DNA of 15,540 bases from contig CAIUQV010000181.1 of the NCBI GenBank assembly GCA_903901375.1, positions 1 through 15,540 on the forward strand. Direction: 5' to 3'. Positions 1 to 7,824 of this stretch are shown here, in pieces (within the stretch, counting starts at the first letter, position 1; each line of letters starts with the position of its first letter). This DNA is from an uncultured Ignavibacteriota bacterium (GTDB taxonomy: Bacteria; Bacteroidota; Ignavibacteria; Tepidaquicellales; Tepidaquicellaceae). The notes under the pieces were generated by a model that did not search any database, had not been told where the DNA came from, and saw only the letters and a program-made list of their open reading frames with translations. A program made the position numbers and the translations under genes.

Positions 1-614
1 ATGAAGATAAAGTGCTTGCTGCAATTAATGACGAAGTAGCTCAGGATGTGGCGAAAACGATTGCTGAAGAATCCATCACGCTCGTTCGCAACGATGAAAT
101 GCTTCCACTGCCAAAGAAACCGACAGACGATAAATGCGTTATACTTTCAATGTACTACGGAAACGAGCCTGAGAATACGCAGTACTTCTATGAAGAATTC
201 ACTAAGAAACTTGGCGGTTCATTTAATAATGTAATTAAGACAAAATCCATAAACGGCGATATAATAAGTCTGGAAGCAGCATTTAAACAAATGAAGGAAT
301 TCGATTATTATATAATTCCTCTTTTTGTGAAAGTGAAAATGAAAAGCGGAACTGTGGGAATGAACGAATCACAGGCAGATTACGTAAACTTCCTTACTTA
401 CGAAGGTAAGAAAGTGATTGTGATATCTTTCGGAAATCCATATCTGCTTGATAACTTCCCCGAAGTGCCCGGATACATAGCAGCATACGGCGACAGCAAG
501 GTTGTGATTGATGCAGTTGTGAAGACATTAGCAGGAGACAATAAACCAAAGGGTAAACTTCCTGTGACTATAAATGATAATTACAGGTTCGGATACGGCT
601 TAACATTTAAATAA
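1..614 (+). CDS. Glycoside hydrolase family 3, C-terminal part (5'-truncated by window edge)
   Basis: The reading frame is open from base 3 to the stop at 612-614, so about 203 C-terminal residues are visible and the catalytic N-terminal barrel lies outside the window. The visible part opens with a GH3 linker and C-domain signature: an alanine-rich helix (INDEVAQDVAKTIAEESITL), then VRNDEMLPLP. It ends with GKLPVTIN and FGYGLTFK, matching the usual GH3 ending (GKLPVT...YGYGLSY). The GTG at 12 is only an internal valine codon, not the start. Family knowledge: GH3 enzymes hydrolyse terminal beta-linked sugars, and many Bacteroidota-group members are beta-N-acetylglucosaminidases or beta-glucosidases acting in the periplasm. 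The substrate cannot be assigned without the barrel. pdxH begins three bases after the stop, so the two are probably cotranscribed although their functions look unrelated. Confidence 0.85.
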   Translation, partial: EDKVLAAINDEVAQDVAKTIAEESITLVRNDEMLPLPKKPTDDKCVILSMYYGNEPENTQYFYEEFTKKLGGSFNNVIKTKSINGDIISLEAAFKQMKEFDYYIIPLFVKVKMKSGTVGMNESQADYVNFLTYEGKKVIVISFGNPYLLDNFPEVPGYIAAYGDSKVVIDAVVKTLAGDNKPKGKLPVTINDNYRFGYGLTFK

Positions 615-617
615 AAG

Positions 618-1265
618 ATGGCAGAGAATAAAGAAATACAGAATATAAGAATTAACTACAAACAAAAGTCTTTAGACGTTAAAGATGTTTGCATAAATCC
701 TGTTGACCAATTTGATAAGTGGTTTAACGAGACAATGAAGTCAGGGATTCTTGAACCGACTGCGTTCATACTCGCTACTGCCGACAAAAATGCAAAACCC
801 TCTGCAAGGACATTGCTGATGAAAGGATACGACGGAGGAGGATTTTATTTCTACACTAATTATGAAAGCCGCAAAGGAAAAGAACTTGCAGATAACAATC
901 AGGCATCTATGATTTTCTTCTGGCCCGAACTGGAAAGACAGATAAGGATAGAGGGTAAAGTGAAGAAAGTATCTGAAGAAGAATCATTCGCTTATTTTAA
1001 AAAAAGACCGTTTAAAAGCAAGGTGGGCGCATGGGCTTCAAATCAGAGCACTGAAATTGACAGCAGAATGACAATAATGAAGAAGTTCTTTAAATACCTG
1101 ATTAAATTCCACAGCAAGGATATTCCATTACCTCAATACTGGGGAGGATATAAATTATATCCGGATTACTTTGAATACTGGCAGGGCAGAGAAAACAGGC
1201 TTCATGACAGAATATGTTATAAGCACGAGAATGATGACTGGCTTATAAAAAGATTATCGCCTTAA
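618..1265 (+). CDS. pdxH: Pyridoxamine/pyridoxine 5'-phosphate oxidase
   Basis: This FMN enzyme oxidises pyridoxamine 5'-phosphate or pyridoxine 5'-phosphate to pyridoxal 5'-phosphate with O2, in the cytoplasm. At 215 residues it has the usual length. The FMN site ARTLLMKGYDGGGFYFYTNY lies at residues 63-82. The phosphate-binding Tyr126, Arg130 and Ser134 line up with E. coli Tyr129, Arg133 and Ser137. WGGYKLYP and FEYWQGRENRLHDR lie at about 175-198, with Arg194 and His196 matching E. coli Arg197 and His199. The protein ends in the family-typical RLSP, so it is complete and should be active. The ATG at 618 follows the GH3 stop by three bases and has no clear Shine-Dalgarno sequence. A strong hairpin follows the stop. 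An O2-dependent PdxH suggests at least microaerobic growth or a need for PLP salvage. Confidence 0.96.
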   Translation: MAENKEIQNIRINYKQKSLDVKDVCINPVDQFDKWFNETMKSGILEPTAFILATADKNAKPSARTLLMKGYDGGGFYFYTNYESRKGKELADNNQASMIFFWPELERQIRIEGKVKKVSEEESFAYFKKRPFKSKVGAWASNQSTEIDSRMTIMKKFFKYLIKFHSKDIPLPQYWGGYKLYPDYFEYWQGRENRLHDRICYKHENDDWLIKRLSP

Positions 1266-1271
1266 AAAGAT

Positions 1272-1300
1272 AAGGGCTGTGCAGATAAAGCACAGCCCTT
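1272..1300. terminator. Bidirectional rho-independent terminator between convergent genes
   Basis: A perfect 11-bp inverted repeat (aagggctgtgc at 1272-1282, gcacagccctt at 1290-1300) encloses the 7-base loop agataaa. On the plus strand the stem runs into tttt (1299-1302), seven bases after the pdxH stop. On the minus strand the stem is followed by the complement of aaaaagat (1264-1271), a T-rich tail. It lies between convergent pdxH and the minus-strand gene ending at 1308, so it probably serves both. Confidence 0.85.
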
Positions 1301-1307
1301 TTGATAA

Positions 1308-1709
1308 CTATTTAAACTTTATAGTAAGATAAGATGATGCAAGTGTTGCTCCGTAGCAGTCTTTAACATAGACGTGGTAATAACCCGGAGTATAGAATGT
1401 GACTTTCTTCCAGAACCATGTCCAGTCTTTGCCAAGCCCATCCTGCGTAATTGATGTATTGTAATTCTCTGAATAATCACCGTAAACATCGTAAATATCA
1501 TAATAAACTTCTGTACATTCTACTGTATAAGGTAATTTGCACAGGAAATAGAAATAACCGCCTCCGCGCGGGATATTGAAAGTGCTGCTTTCACCCGAAG
1601 GATTTCCCCTGCTGTCCACACTTTCACAGAAATACAAGGTTTGTGATGTTGCGATATTCACGATAAAGAATAAAGCAAAAACTGAAAATAGTAAGCTTAG
1701 TTTTTTCAT
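1308..1709 (-). CDS. Small secreted protein with four cysteines, function unknown
   Basis: The family is not recognised. The protein has 133 residues. Residues 1-22 form a clear Sec signal peptide: MKK, then a hydrophobic stretch, then a probable cleavage site after ATS22. The mature part of about 111 residues is rich in Tyr, Phe and Gly. It looks all-beta, with alternating strands such as GGGYFYFLCKLP (49-60), DWTWFWKKVTFYTPGYYHVYV (95-115) and a closing SYLTIKF (126-132). The last segment resembles the end of an immunoglobulin-like domain. Cysteines at 28, 57, 65 and 118 could form two disulfides, in keeping with export. There is no T9SS C-terminal sorting domain, so it may stay periplasmic or be released another way. 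The gene stands alone: 77 bases separate it from the gene upstream, and the terminator at 1272-1300 lies just past its stop. The ATG start is fixed by the signal peptide. Confidence 0.75.
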   Translation of the reverse strand: MKKLSLLFSVFALFFIVNIATSQTLYFCESVDSRGNPSGESSTFNIPRGGGYFYFLCKLPYTVECTEVYYDIYDVYGDYSENYNTSITQDGLGKDWTWFWKKVTFYTPGYYHVYVKDCYGATLASSYLTIKFK

Positions 1710-1786
1710 AGCATTTGGTTTAAGTTTATAAATATAATTAATAAAACAACAATTACGTAAATTTGTTCCCGTAAATCTGATATTAA

Positions 1787-2920
1787 CTATAAAATCTTTT
1801 TATAAAAGCACCTGCGTCTTTTATGCTGTCTGGCGTCAAAATACTTCCAGTGGCTCTGAACCAGAACATTCGTTTCAAGTTCGATATTTGTTTCAGCAGA
1901 TATAACTTTATTCTTTATGCTTGACCTTGTGATTTCTGTCATTAAAAGAGCGTCAACGCCTTTACCCTGCAGGTCCGGACGTATAGCACCGAGATACAAA
2001 TCAATATACTTGTTGGATTTGCTTAATGCTCTAAGCATATGTATAAAACCAAACGGGAATAACTTTCCTTTTGACTTTTGAAGTGCTCTGGAAAGTGATG
2101 GCATACCAATCACAAATCCTGCAAGTTTCCTGTTCTCGTCAATAATAATTTTAGTATAGTCGGGAGAAATAAAACCAAGATACTGTTTTATGTAATACTG
2201 AATTTGCTTATCAGAAAGAGTAACAAAACCAAACAAATCTTTGAATGCCACATTGATTAGGTCAAACAACTCCTTGCCGTATGGTACTAAATCCTTCTTA
2301 CTCTTTGCGTCGAGCATTTTAACCTTAAGTTTTTCCATCACTATCTTAGCAACGCGGTCTGCTTTTTCAGGAATCTTCTCCGGCACTTTTATTTCAAATT
2401 CAACCCAGTCGACTTCTTTTTCAAACCCTAACTTTTCCATGTGCTTCGGATAGTATGGGTAGTTGTAAATTGTGGCGAGTGTGCTTAGTTCATTGAATCC
2501 ATCAACGAGCATACCTTCATAGTCGAGGTCTGTAAAGCCCAGCGGTCCGTGTATTTCATCAAGATTGTTTTCCTTGCCCCAGTCGTAAACCTTTTTAATC
2601 AGTGCAGCAGATACTTCTTCATCATCAACGAAGTCTATCCATCCAAACCTAATAGATTTCTTATTCCATTTTTCAATAAACTTGTGATTGATAATTCCCG
2701 CAATCCTGCCGACGACTTCATTTCCGCGGTATGCAATCCATAGCTTTGCATCGCAGTATTCGTAAGCAGGGTTCTTTGAAGGAGAAAGAGTATTCATTTC
2801 ATCGAATATTAACGAAGGAACAAACTCCTTAGAACCTTTATACAATTTCAGAGGAAACTTTACAAACTTCTTTAAATCGCTCTTCCCCGTAACCTCAATT
2901 ACTTTTAAGTCCAAATACAA
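1787..2920 (-). CDS. GNAT-fold acyltransferase-like protein (tandem GNAT halves)
   Basis: A cytoplasmic protein of about 377 residues with two GNAT-like halves. The N-terminal half (about 60-170) has the strand pair LWIAYRGNEVVGRIAGI and a helix-strand segment ending at MEKLGF. The C-terminal half (about 255-345) carries KLAGFVIGMPSL and the acetyl-CoA loop RPDLQGKGVDALLM. In that loop the last small residue of the Q-x-x-G-x-G/A pattern is Asp. The C-terminus WKYFDARQHKRRRCFYKK is basic and, from memory, typical of a conserved but uncharacterised family in Bacteroidota-like genomes. The substrate is unknown. The start is uncertain: no ATG lies at the front of the frame. The first candidate is TTG at 2920 and the next is TTG at 2914, both just before the conserved KVIEV strand, and neither has a Shine-Dalgarno sequence. 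The gene is flanked by its own gaps and is probably monocistronic. Confidence 0.75.
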   Translation of the reverse strand: MYLDLKVIEVTGKSDLKKFVKFPLKLYKGSKEFVPSLIFDEMNTLSPSKNPAYEYCDAKLWIAYRGNEVVGRIAGIINHKFIEKWNKKSIRFGWIDFVDDEEVSAALIKKVYDWGKENNLDEIHGPLGFTDLDYEGMLVDGFNELSTLATIYNYPYYPKHMEKLGFEKEVDWVEFEIKVPEKIPEKADRVAKIVMEKLKVKMLDAKSKKDLVPYGKELFDLINVAFKDLFGFVTLSDKQIQYYIKQYLGFISPDYTKIIIDENRKLAGFVIGMPSLSRALQKSKGKLFPFGFIHMLRALSKSNKYIDLYLGAIRPDLQGKGVDALLMTEITRSSIKNKVISAETNIELETNVLVQSHWKYFDARQHKRRRCFYKKIL

Positions 2921-3040
2921 TAGTTTAATTAAAGCAAATTTAAGGAAATATAGGGAATAATAAAAACCATTATTATAACTGACAGAAGAATTGTTTTTAC
3001 ATTTTTATTCTCATTGGGCTTTTGAAGGGAGCAAATAAAA

Positions 3041-3068
3041 AAAGCCCTGATTAATAAATCAGGGCTTT
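3041..3068 (-). terminator. Rho-independent terminator of the large secreted-protein gene
   Basis: A perfect 12-bp inverted repeat (aaagccctgatt at 3041-3052, aatcagggcttt at 3057-3068) has a 4-base loop, aata. On the minus strand it is followed by a T run, the complement of ataaaaa at 3034-3040. It lies 18 bases beyond the stop of the gene ending at 3087. The rest of the 2921-3086 spacer is AT-rich and shows no gene. Confidence 0.85.
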
Positions 3069-3086
3069 AGTCTTAACAAATAACGT

Positions 3087-5951
3087 TTATTTTATAACTG
3101 CCATTCTTTTAACAGCAGAAAAATCAGAGGATGTCATTTTATAGAAATAAACTCCGCTTGCTAAATTTGAAGCATTGAATTTATAATTGTAAACTCCGGC
3201 ACTCAGATTTTCGTTTACGAGTACAGATAATTCCCTTCCAAGTGCGTCGTACACTGAGAGGTGAACCAGTCCGCTTTTCGGTACTTCGAAAACAATATTA
3301 GTCACCGGATTAAACGGATTTGGATAATTCTGTTTCAGACTGTACTGAGACGGTATCTCAGATGATATATTTTCTATACCTACTGTTTGCTGTGATATTG
3401 CGATTGAGTTTACTGAAGTAAAACCTGTAGAACCAATCTGTGTCGCAACACCCGTAGCAGTATCGTACTGTATAAGAACACCTACCTGAACTCCAAGACC
3501 CGATGTACCATAAAGTTTTCCCTGATGGTTGAACGTAATGCTTGGGGTTATTGTAAATCCGGGAGTTCCAACCTGACTTGATGTTGCAGTTGTCTTATTT
3601 ATTTTAAATATTTTATTATTAACGGCAACTCCCCAGAGCTGTCCGTTAACCGGATTTACTGCTATTGAATACAAACTTGCTATATTAGTATTCCCGATGT
3701 AATGAGTATCGTTTGTCTGAATGTTATATTTATAAAGCAGACCGTTCTGTGTTGCACAGTAAAGGTCATTGTTTACATCAAAAGCTATCGTCCTGATACC
3801 ACCGATAGGCATATCCTTGTATGAATATGCATCACCCTGAGAAGCATTAACTCTGACGAGCCTGCTTGTTGTAGAGCCTGCAGTAACACCGAACATAATA
3901 TTATCAGATGGGCGTATGCTAATGCCGGTAATATCGCTGAATCCTGAAAGACCCAGCAATGAACCGGTACCGGTAGTTTTATTGATTGTTATAGCAGCAC
4001 CATTTGACTGACTTCCGGTGATGCCGTATATCGTTCCGGCAACAGACTGATTTATAAAGAATCCCTTTGACTTTAGTATAATTCTTCTCTGCGGTTTTTG
4101 AGAATCGTTGCTGAATATAGTAAGTGAGTCTCTATTCGTTGATGGAGCAGACGGAAGGAATCTGAACTTCAGATCTTTTGTCTGATTATAACCAAGTTTA
4201 ATGGGATAAGAGACACTCGTTAGCAGCTGATACTGCGCGTTTGGAAGTTGAATATTACTTATCTGCAATGTATCCTGTCCCTGCGAAGTTAATGTTATCA
4301 TTAAAGTATCTGAAGGATAAGAAACTTCCTTCACTCCGAAATCAAGAGAATCTTTATCCGAGTACATTTTCGCACCTGTGAAAGGAATCAGACGTACACC
4401 GGCAACCCATGCACCCCAGTTATTTGCAGGAGATTCTGCATATTCAGTAAGCATCCAGAAATTATTCTGGTCAGACGGGTCAAGCCATATTCCCGAATAA
4501 TCACCCCATCTGTTTCTTCCGCCGCCAAAATCTTTTACGTAGTTAGACTTGCCTGCCTGAATAAGCCTGCTGCCGCTAAGACCCGGAGGGTCAGTATTTA
4601 AACGGGTCGTATAGAATGCACCGATATACTCTGTGGTTCCCGAGCGTGAATATGTGATTGCTATATTATTATCTTTATCAACTGCAAGCGAAGGATAGTA
4701 ATGCCAGTAGCCGTTAGCACCCATTTCTATATCTTCAACTGTTGAATTCGTTGCAGTATTTATTTTCATGTACCGTACACTTGAATATGCATTATAGGTT
4801 GTGTTCTTAACTGAATGCACGGCCCACAGAAATCCGTTCTTATAAATCGGTTCATACTTAAAACTTACACCGCCGGTTTCAATAAGCATCGAACTGCCGC
4901 CAAGCTGGTTTGCAGAAGGCGGACCGGAATAAGAAGTGACAGGAACGTTAACTGCATTCATAACAGGACTTGTAACCGGATTTGTAATCCTGTACAAAGT
5001 TACGTAAGTACCTGTATTATAAGGTGAATTGACTAGCAGATAATATTCAGATGATGTTGAATACATAATTGTTGGTCTGGCACCAAATGTTCTTGCAAGA
5101 CCTGAAGGTTCGCGTATATCCCATAAATCTTTCCAGTTTACAGGACCTGCGGTGTTTGCGTATAAATCTGCTTTATTTATGATTCTGATTTTAGTACCCT
5201 GAAAATTGCCACCGAATGCAAACTGATTTGAAGTGAGATAAATTGCCTGATTGTCGAAACCGACTCCCTGATAATCTCCCCAGCTGTTTGAGTTTGTCGT
5301 TCCGTTAAGTGTTGATGGCAAAGCGTAATTATACCAGGTACCCAAAGGAATTGAGTCAGTTGAGACAGAAACGAGATAATATCCTCTGGCTGAAGCATCA
5401 TCCTGGTCAAGCCATACCATAACCCAGCGTTTAGCAAAATGATCGTAAATCACTTTAGGGTCAAAAGCACCTACACCTGCAAGCGTAGTACCAAACCATG
5501 CATCGGCATTTATAGTTTTCAAAAGTTTGCCTTCTTTATCCCATATACGAAATCGACCGTTATCAACTCCGATGACATGCGAAGGTCCAACTGCTATGTA
5601 TAAATCAGGTGGTATATACGAACCCGGGTCATTAAATCCCTGATAACTCTTAAATACTGTCGGGTCTGGTGCATCTGACTGAACACCGGCAAGCGGATCA
5701 TTAAAATAATTCGATCCCGCAGGTGCTTTAGGAGCAACTGTGTTCATATAATCAGGATATTGCTGAAAGTTAATTTTATTTCTTAACTTCTTTTTGACGT
5801 AAGGCGATAGTTTATTTCCTGAGTACATATCGAACGACGTACCTGTAGAAACTATAACACCGTTTGGAACCGAACCCGAGGCAGGTCCCTGGTAAAGCTG
5901 AGCCCATCCAACATTCGAAAGGACGAGCATCAAAAGTAATAATCTTTTCAT
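3087..5951 (-). CDS. Secreted multidomain beta-propeller protein with type IX sorting domain
   Basis: This 954-residue exported protein has a clear layout. Residues 1-17 are a signal peptide ending GWAQ. Residues 100-525 form a sialidase/propeller-like domain with a duplicated WGDY motif (WGDYQGVGFD at 224-233, RWGDYSGIWLDP at 481-492). Residues 525-632 are an immunoglobulin-like repeat of the HYDIN/choice-of-anchor-D type (SLDFGVKEV, then LKFRFLPSAPSTNRDSLTI). Residues 638-855 are a second propeller of short repeats (GTIYGITG, DLYCATQNGLLYKYN, QLWGVAVNNKIFKIN, KLYGTSGLG). Residues 867-954 are a type A T9SS sorting domain with QNYPNPFNP, YDALGREL, LSAGVYNYKF and SGVYFYKM. Family knowledge: such proteins cross the outer membrane by the Por machinery and are then processed and attached to the surface or released. 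No catalytic Asp-box set was identified, so enzyme activity is not claimed; adhesion or binding is equally likely. A 113-base gap separates it from cinA, and it has its own terminator. Confidence 0.88.
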   Translation of the reverse strand: MKRLLLLMLVLSNVGWAQLYQGPASGSVPNGVIVSTGTSFDMYSGNKLSPYVKKKLRNKINFQQYPDYMNTVAPKAPAGSNYFNDPLAGVQSDAPDPTVFKSYQGFNDPGSYIPPDLYIAVGPSHVIGVDNGRFRIWDKEGKLLKTINADAWFGTTLAGVGAFDPKVIYDHFAKRWVMVWLDQDDASARGYYLVSVSTDSIPLGTWYNYALPSTLNGTTNSNSWGDYQGVGFDNQAIYLTSNQFAFGGNFQGTKIRIINKADLYANTAGPVNWKDLWDIREPSGLARTFGARPTIMYSTSSEYYLLVNSPYNTGTYVTLYRITNPVTSPVMNAVNVPVTSYSGPPSANQLGGSSMLIETGGVSFKYEPIYKNGFLWAVHSVKNTTYNAYSSVRYMKINTATNSTVEDIEMGANGYWHYYPSLAVDKDNNIAITYSRSGTTEYIGAFYTTRLNTDPPGLSGSRLIQAGKSNYVKDFGGGRNRWGDYSGIWLDPSDQNNFWMLTEYAESPANNWGAWVAGVRLIPFTGAKMYSDKDSLDFGVKEVSYPSDTLMITLTSQGQDTLQISNIQLPNAQYQLLTSVSYPIKLGYNQTKDLKFRFLPSAPSTNRDSLTIFSNDSQKPQRRIILKSKGFFINQSVAGTIYGITGSQSNGAAITINKTTGTGSLLGLSGFSDITGISIRPSDNIMFGVTAGSTTSRLVRVNASQGDAYSYKDMPIGGIRTIAFDVNNDLYCATQNGLLYKYNIQTNDTHYIGNTNIASLYSIAVNPVNGQLWGVAVNNKIFKINKTTATSSQVGTPGFTITPSITFNHQGKLYGTSGLGVQVGVLIQYDTATGVATQIGSTGFTSVNSIAISQQTVGIENISSEIPSQYSLKQNYPNPFNPVTNIVFEVPKSGLVHLSVYDALGRELSVLVNENLSAGVYNYKFNASNLASGVYFYKMTSSDFSAVKRMAVIK

Positions 5952-6064
5952 TAATTCTGTCTTTGACTCTTTTAAATATTCTTAATTTGTTGAACAATAT
6001 AAACTTAAATTAATTTCAATGAAATGCTATTGCACTGAATGTAAATGAGGGATGTAATTATGAA
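5952..6064. other. AT-rich spacer between cinA and the secreted-protein gene
   Basis: This 113-base gap separates two minus-strand genes. No hairpin followed by a T run is visible after the cinA stop, so a terminator for the long operon is not evident here. The spacer presumably holds the promoter of the secreted-protein gene, but no convincing -35/-10 pair or Bacteroidota-type TTTG / TAnnTTTG pair was found. Confidence 0.4.
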
Positions 6065-7315
6065 TTAAACAAGAAGGAGTTCTTTCCGCAGCATATTCAA
6101 TGCTGCCTGAGCTGCGCGGATTCTGTTACGATGGCGGTTATCTCCAAGGAACAGTTCTTTAGAATAAACTTTATCACCGATTGATATTGCGATGTATGTA
6201 AGTCCGACAGGTTTTGTTTCAGTAGCACCGGTTGGACCTGCAATACCTGTTGCCGAAATTCCTACCTCTGCTTTCATCAGCTTCCTTACACCAACAGCCA
6301 TTTCCACTGCAGTTTCACTGCTGACAGCACCGTATTTCATAAGTGTATCTTTATTTACATTGATAAGATTCTCTTTTGCTTCGTTTGAATAAGAAATCAC
6401 TCCACCTTTAAAATATTCAGAACTGCCGCTGATATCGGTAATTCTCTGTGATATGAATCCGCCGGTGCAGGATTCAGCTGTTGCCAGTGTTAATCCTTTA
6501 TTTCTTAATAAGTCGCCAACTGTCTTTTCAAGCAGATCATCATTCTCACCGTAAATATATTCACCCACTTTTGAGTAAAGTTCTTTTTCAATCCTGCTGA
6601 TTTCAGAGTCTGCTTCTTCCGTAGAAGGAGTTTTAACGTCTATCCTGAGTCTTACTCCGTAAGGTGATGGAAGGAAAGCCATTTTCTGTCCTTTAAGAAG
6701 TTCATCCAGATTACCTATGCTTTCAAAAAGGAATGACTCACCGATTCCTGTAGTGAGCAGTGTTTTATTTTTGAGTACATATTCCTGATTCTGAAGAAAC
6801 TTTGCTTTTAAAAGTGAAAGAACTGAGTTTTCCATCATAGCTTTCATTTCGAATGGGACACCCGGCATTGCGATAAATACCCTGCCTTCCTCTTCCATGT
6901 ATATTCCCGGAGCTGTACCATTATCATTCCATATAACTTTTGACCGCGACGGTTTCATAGCCTGCCCGACATTAGTCTCCGGCATCAGTACGTTTCTGCT
7001 TTCGAAAATACTTCTAACCTTTTTAAGCACTTCCTCGTCGAGTACAAGTTCATCATTAAAAAACTCAACGAGTATAGGTTTTGTGATATCATCGTGCGTT
7101 GGACCAAGCCCGCCCGTAATTAAAGTAATATCGTAATTCTGCATTGAGTCGTGAAGTTCGTGAATGAGGTCTTCTCTGTTATCCCCTATTGTAACAACTT
7201 TCTTTACCTGAACACCTATAGAGAAAAGTTTATCATTAATGTAAGAAGCATTTGTGTTTACAATCTGCCCGATAAGAATTTCATCGCCAATTGATATGAC
7301 TTTAGCGGTTACCAT
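6065..7315 (-). CDS. cinA: CinA: two-domain nicotinamide-nucleotide amidohydrolase
   Basis: This 416-residue protein is the usual full-length fusion. The N-terminal COG1058 domain (1-170), with a molybdopterin-binding-like fold, carries VISIGDEILIGQ, TGGLGPTHDD (67-76) and PGVPFEM (151-157). In some bacteria this domain has ADP-ribose pyrophosphatase activity. The C-terminal PncC domain (about 258-416) has ATAESCTGG (278-286, with the presumed nucleophile Ser282), GGVISYSNEAK, GAVSSETA and GISATGIAGPTGAT (352-365). PncC deamidates NMN to nicotinate mononucleotide, recycling NMN such as that made by the NAD-dependent DNA ligase. CinA was first named for competence in streptococci, but nothing here indicates a competence role. 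It is the last gene of the nine-gene array. Its ATG overlaps the end of pgpA by seven bases, implying translational coupling. Confidence 0.95.
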   Translation of the reverse strand: MVTAKVISIGDEILIGQIVNTNASYINDKLFSIGVQVKKVVTIGDNREDLIHELHDSMQNYDITLITGGLGPTHDDITKPILVEFFNDELVLDEEVLKKVRSIFESRNVLMPETNVGQAMKPSRSKVIWNDNGTAPGIYMEEEGRVFIAMPGVPFEMKAMMENSVLSLLKAKFLQNQEYVLKNKTLLTTGIGESFLFESIGNLDELLKGQKMAFLPSPYGVRLRIDVKTPSTEEADSEISRIEKELYSKVGEYIYGENDDLLEKTVGDLLRNKGLTLATAESCTGGFISQRITDISGSSEYFKGGVISYSNEAKENLINVNKDTLMKYGAVSSETAVEMAVGVRKLMKAEVGISATGIAGPTGATETKPVGLTYIAISIGDKVYSKELFLGDNRHRNRIRAAQAALNMLRKELLLV

Positions 7316-7824
7316 ATACTTAAATATACTTTGATTAATAAAACAGATGCAAATCCACTGTAAACACCGGCAATTACATCATCCATCATAATCCCCGTTC
7401 CGCTGTTCATCCTGTCAAAATAATTACCTGGAAATATTTTAAGTATATCGAAGAATCTGAATGTCAGAAATGATAAAACTGAAACAAGAAGTATGTTATT
7501 ATACCCGAACATAGAAATAATAAATAAACTTATCCACACACCTATTACTTCGTCAATCACTACGACTGACGGGTCTTCTCCGTAGCGCTGCATCATCCTG
7601 TTTGAAACTACAACACCAACGAAGAAAAATATTAAAGAAAGAGTAAGAAGTACAACCGGGGAATAGAATCCGGGAATAAGCACAAACAGTGCTGCGAATA
7701 GACTTCCCACTGTTCCGCTGGCAACAGGAAAATAACCTGTAAAACATGCAGAAGCCAGAAACATCGTGAAGAAATCTATCCTGACGCTTTCATCAATTAT
7801 CTTTTTAGTTTTAATTAATCTCAT
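7309..7824 (-). CDS. pgpA: Phosphatidylglycerophosphatase A
   Basis: This inner-membrane enzyme removes the phosphate from phosphatidylglycerophosphate to give phosphatidylglycerol. It has 171 residues and about four hydrophobic segments. The family motifs are in order: GYFPVASGTVGSL (30-42), DPSVVVIDEVIG (84-95, with the Asp-Glu pair at 91-92), FRFFDILKIFP (122-132) and GTGIMMDDVIAGVYSG (142-157, with Asp148 and Asp149). It follows pgsA, which makes its substrate, with a 14-base overlap, and overlaps cinA by seven bases downstream. The start used is the ATG at 7824. A later ATG at residue 21 is possible but would drop the N-terminal amphipathic segment. Confidence 0.93.
   Translation of the reverse strand: MRLIKTKKIIDESVRIDFFTMFLASACFTGYFPVASGTVGSLFAALFVLIPGFYSPVVLLTLSLIFFFVGVVVSNRMMQRYGEDPSVVVIDEVIGVWISLFIISMFGYNNILLVSVLSFLTFRFFDILKIFPGNYFDRMNSGTGIMMDDVIAGVYSGFASVLLIKVYLSIW

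Noticed and set aside
1740..1780. Repeated cgtaaat words as an operator
   Set aside because: Two 7-base AT-rich copies close together are likely by chance, and they lie downstream of one gene's stop rather than at a clear promoter.
5952..6064. Bacteroidota-type promoter (TTG ... TAnnTTTG) before the large secreted-protein gene
   Set aside because: Only a partial tatattg was found, with a spacing to the nearest TTG shorter than expected.
6065..7315. cinA as evidence for natural competence
   Set aside because: CinA is widespread in non-competent bacteria, and no com or dprA gene is present in the window.
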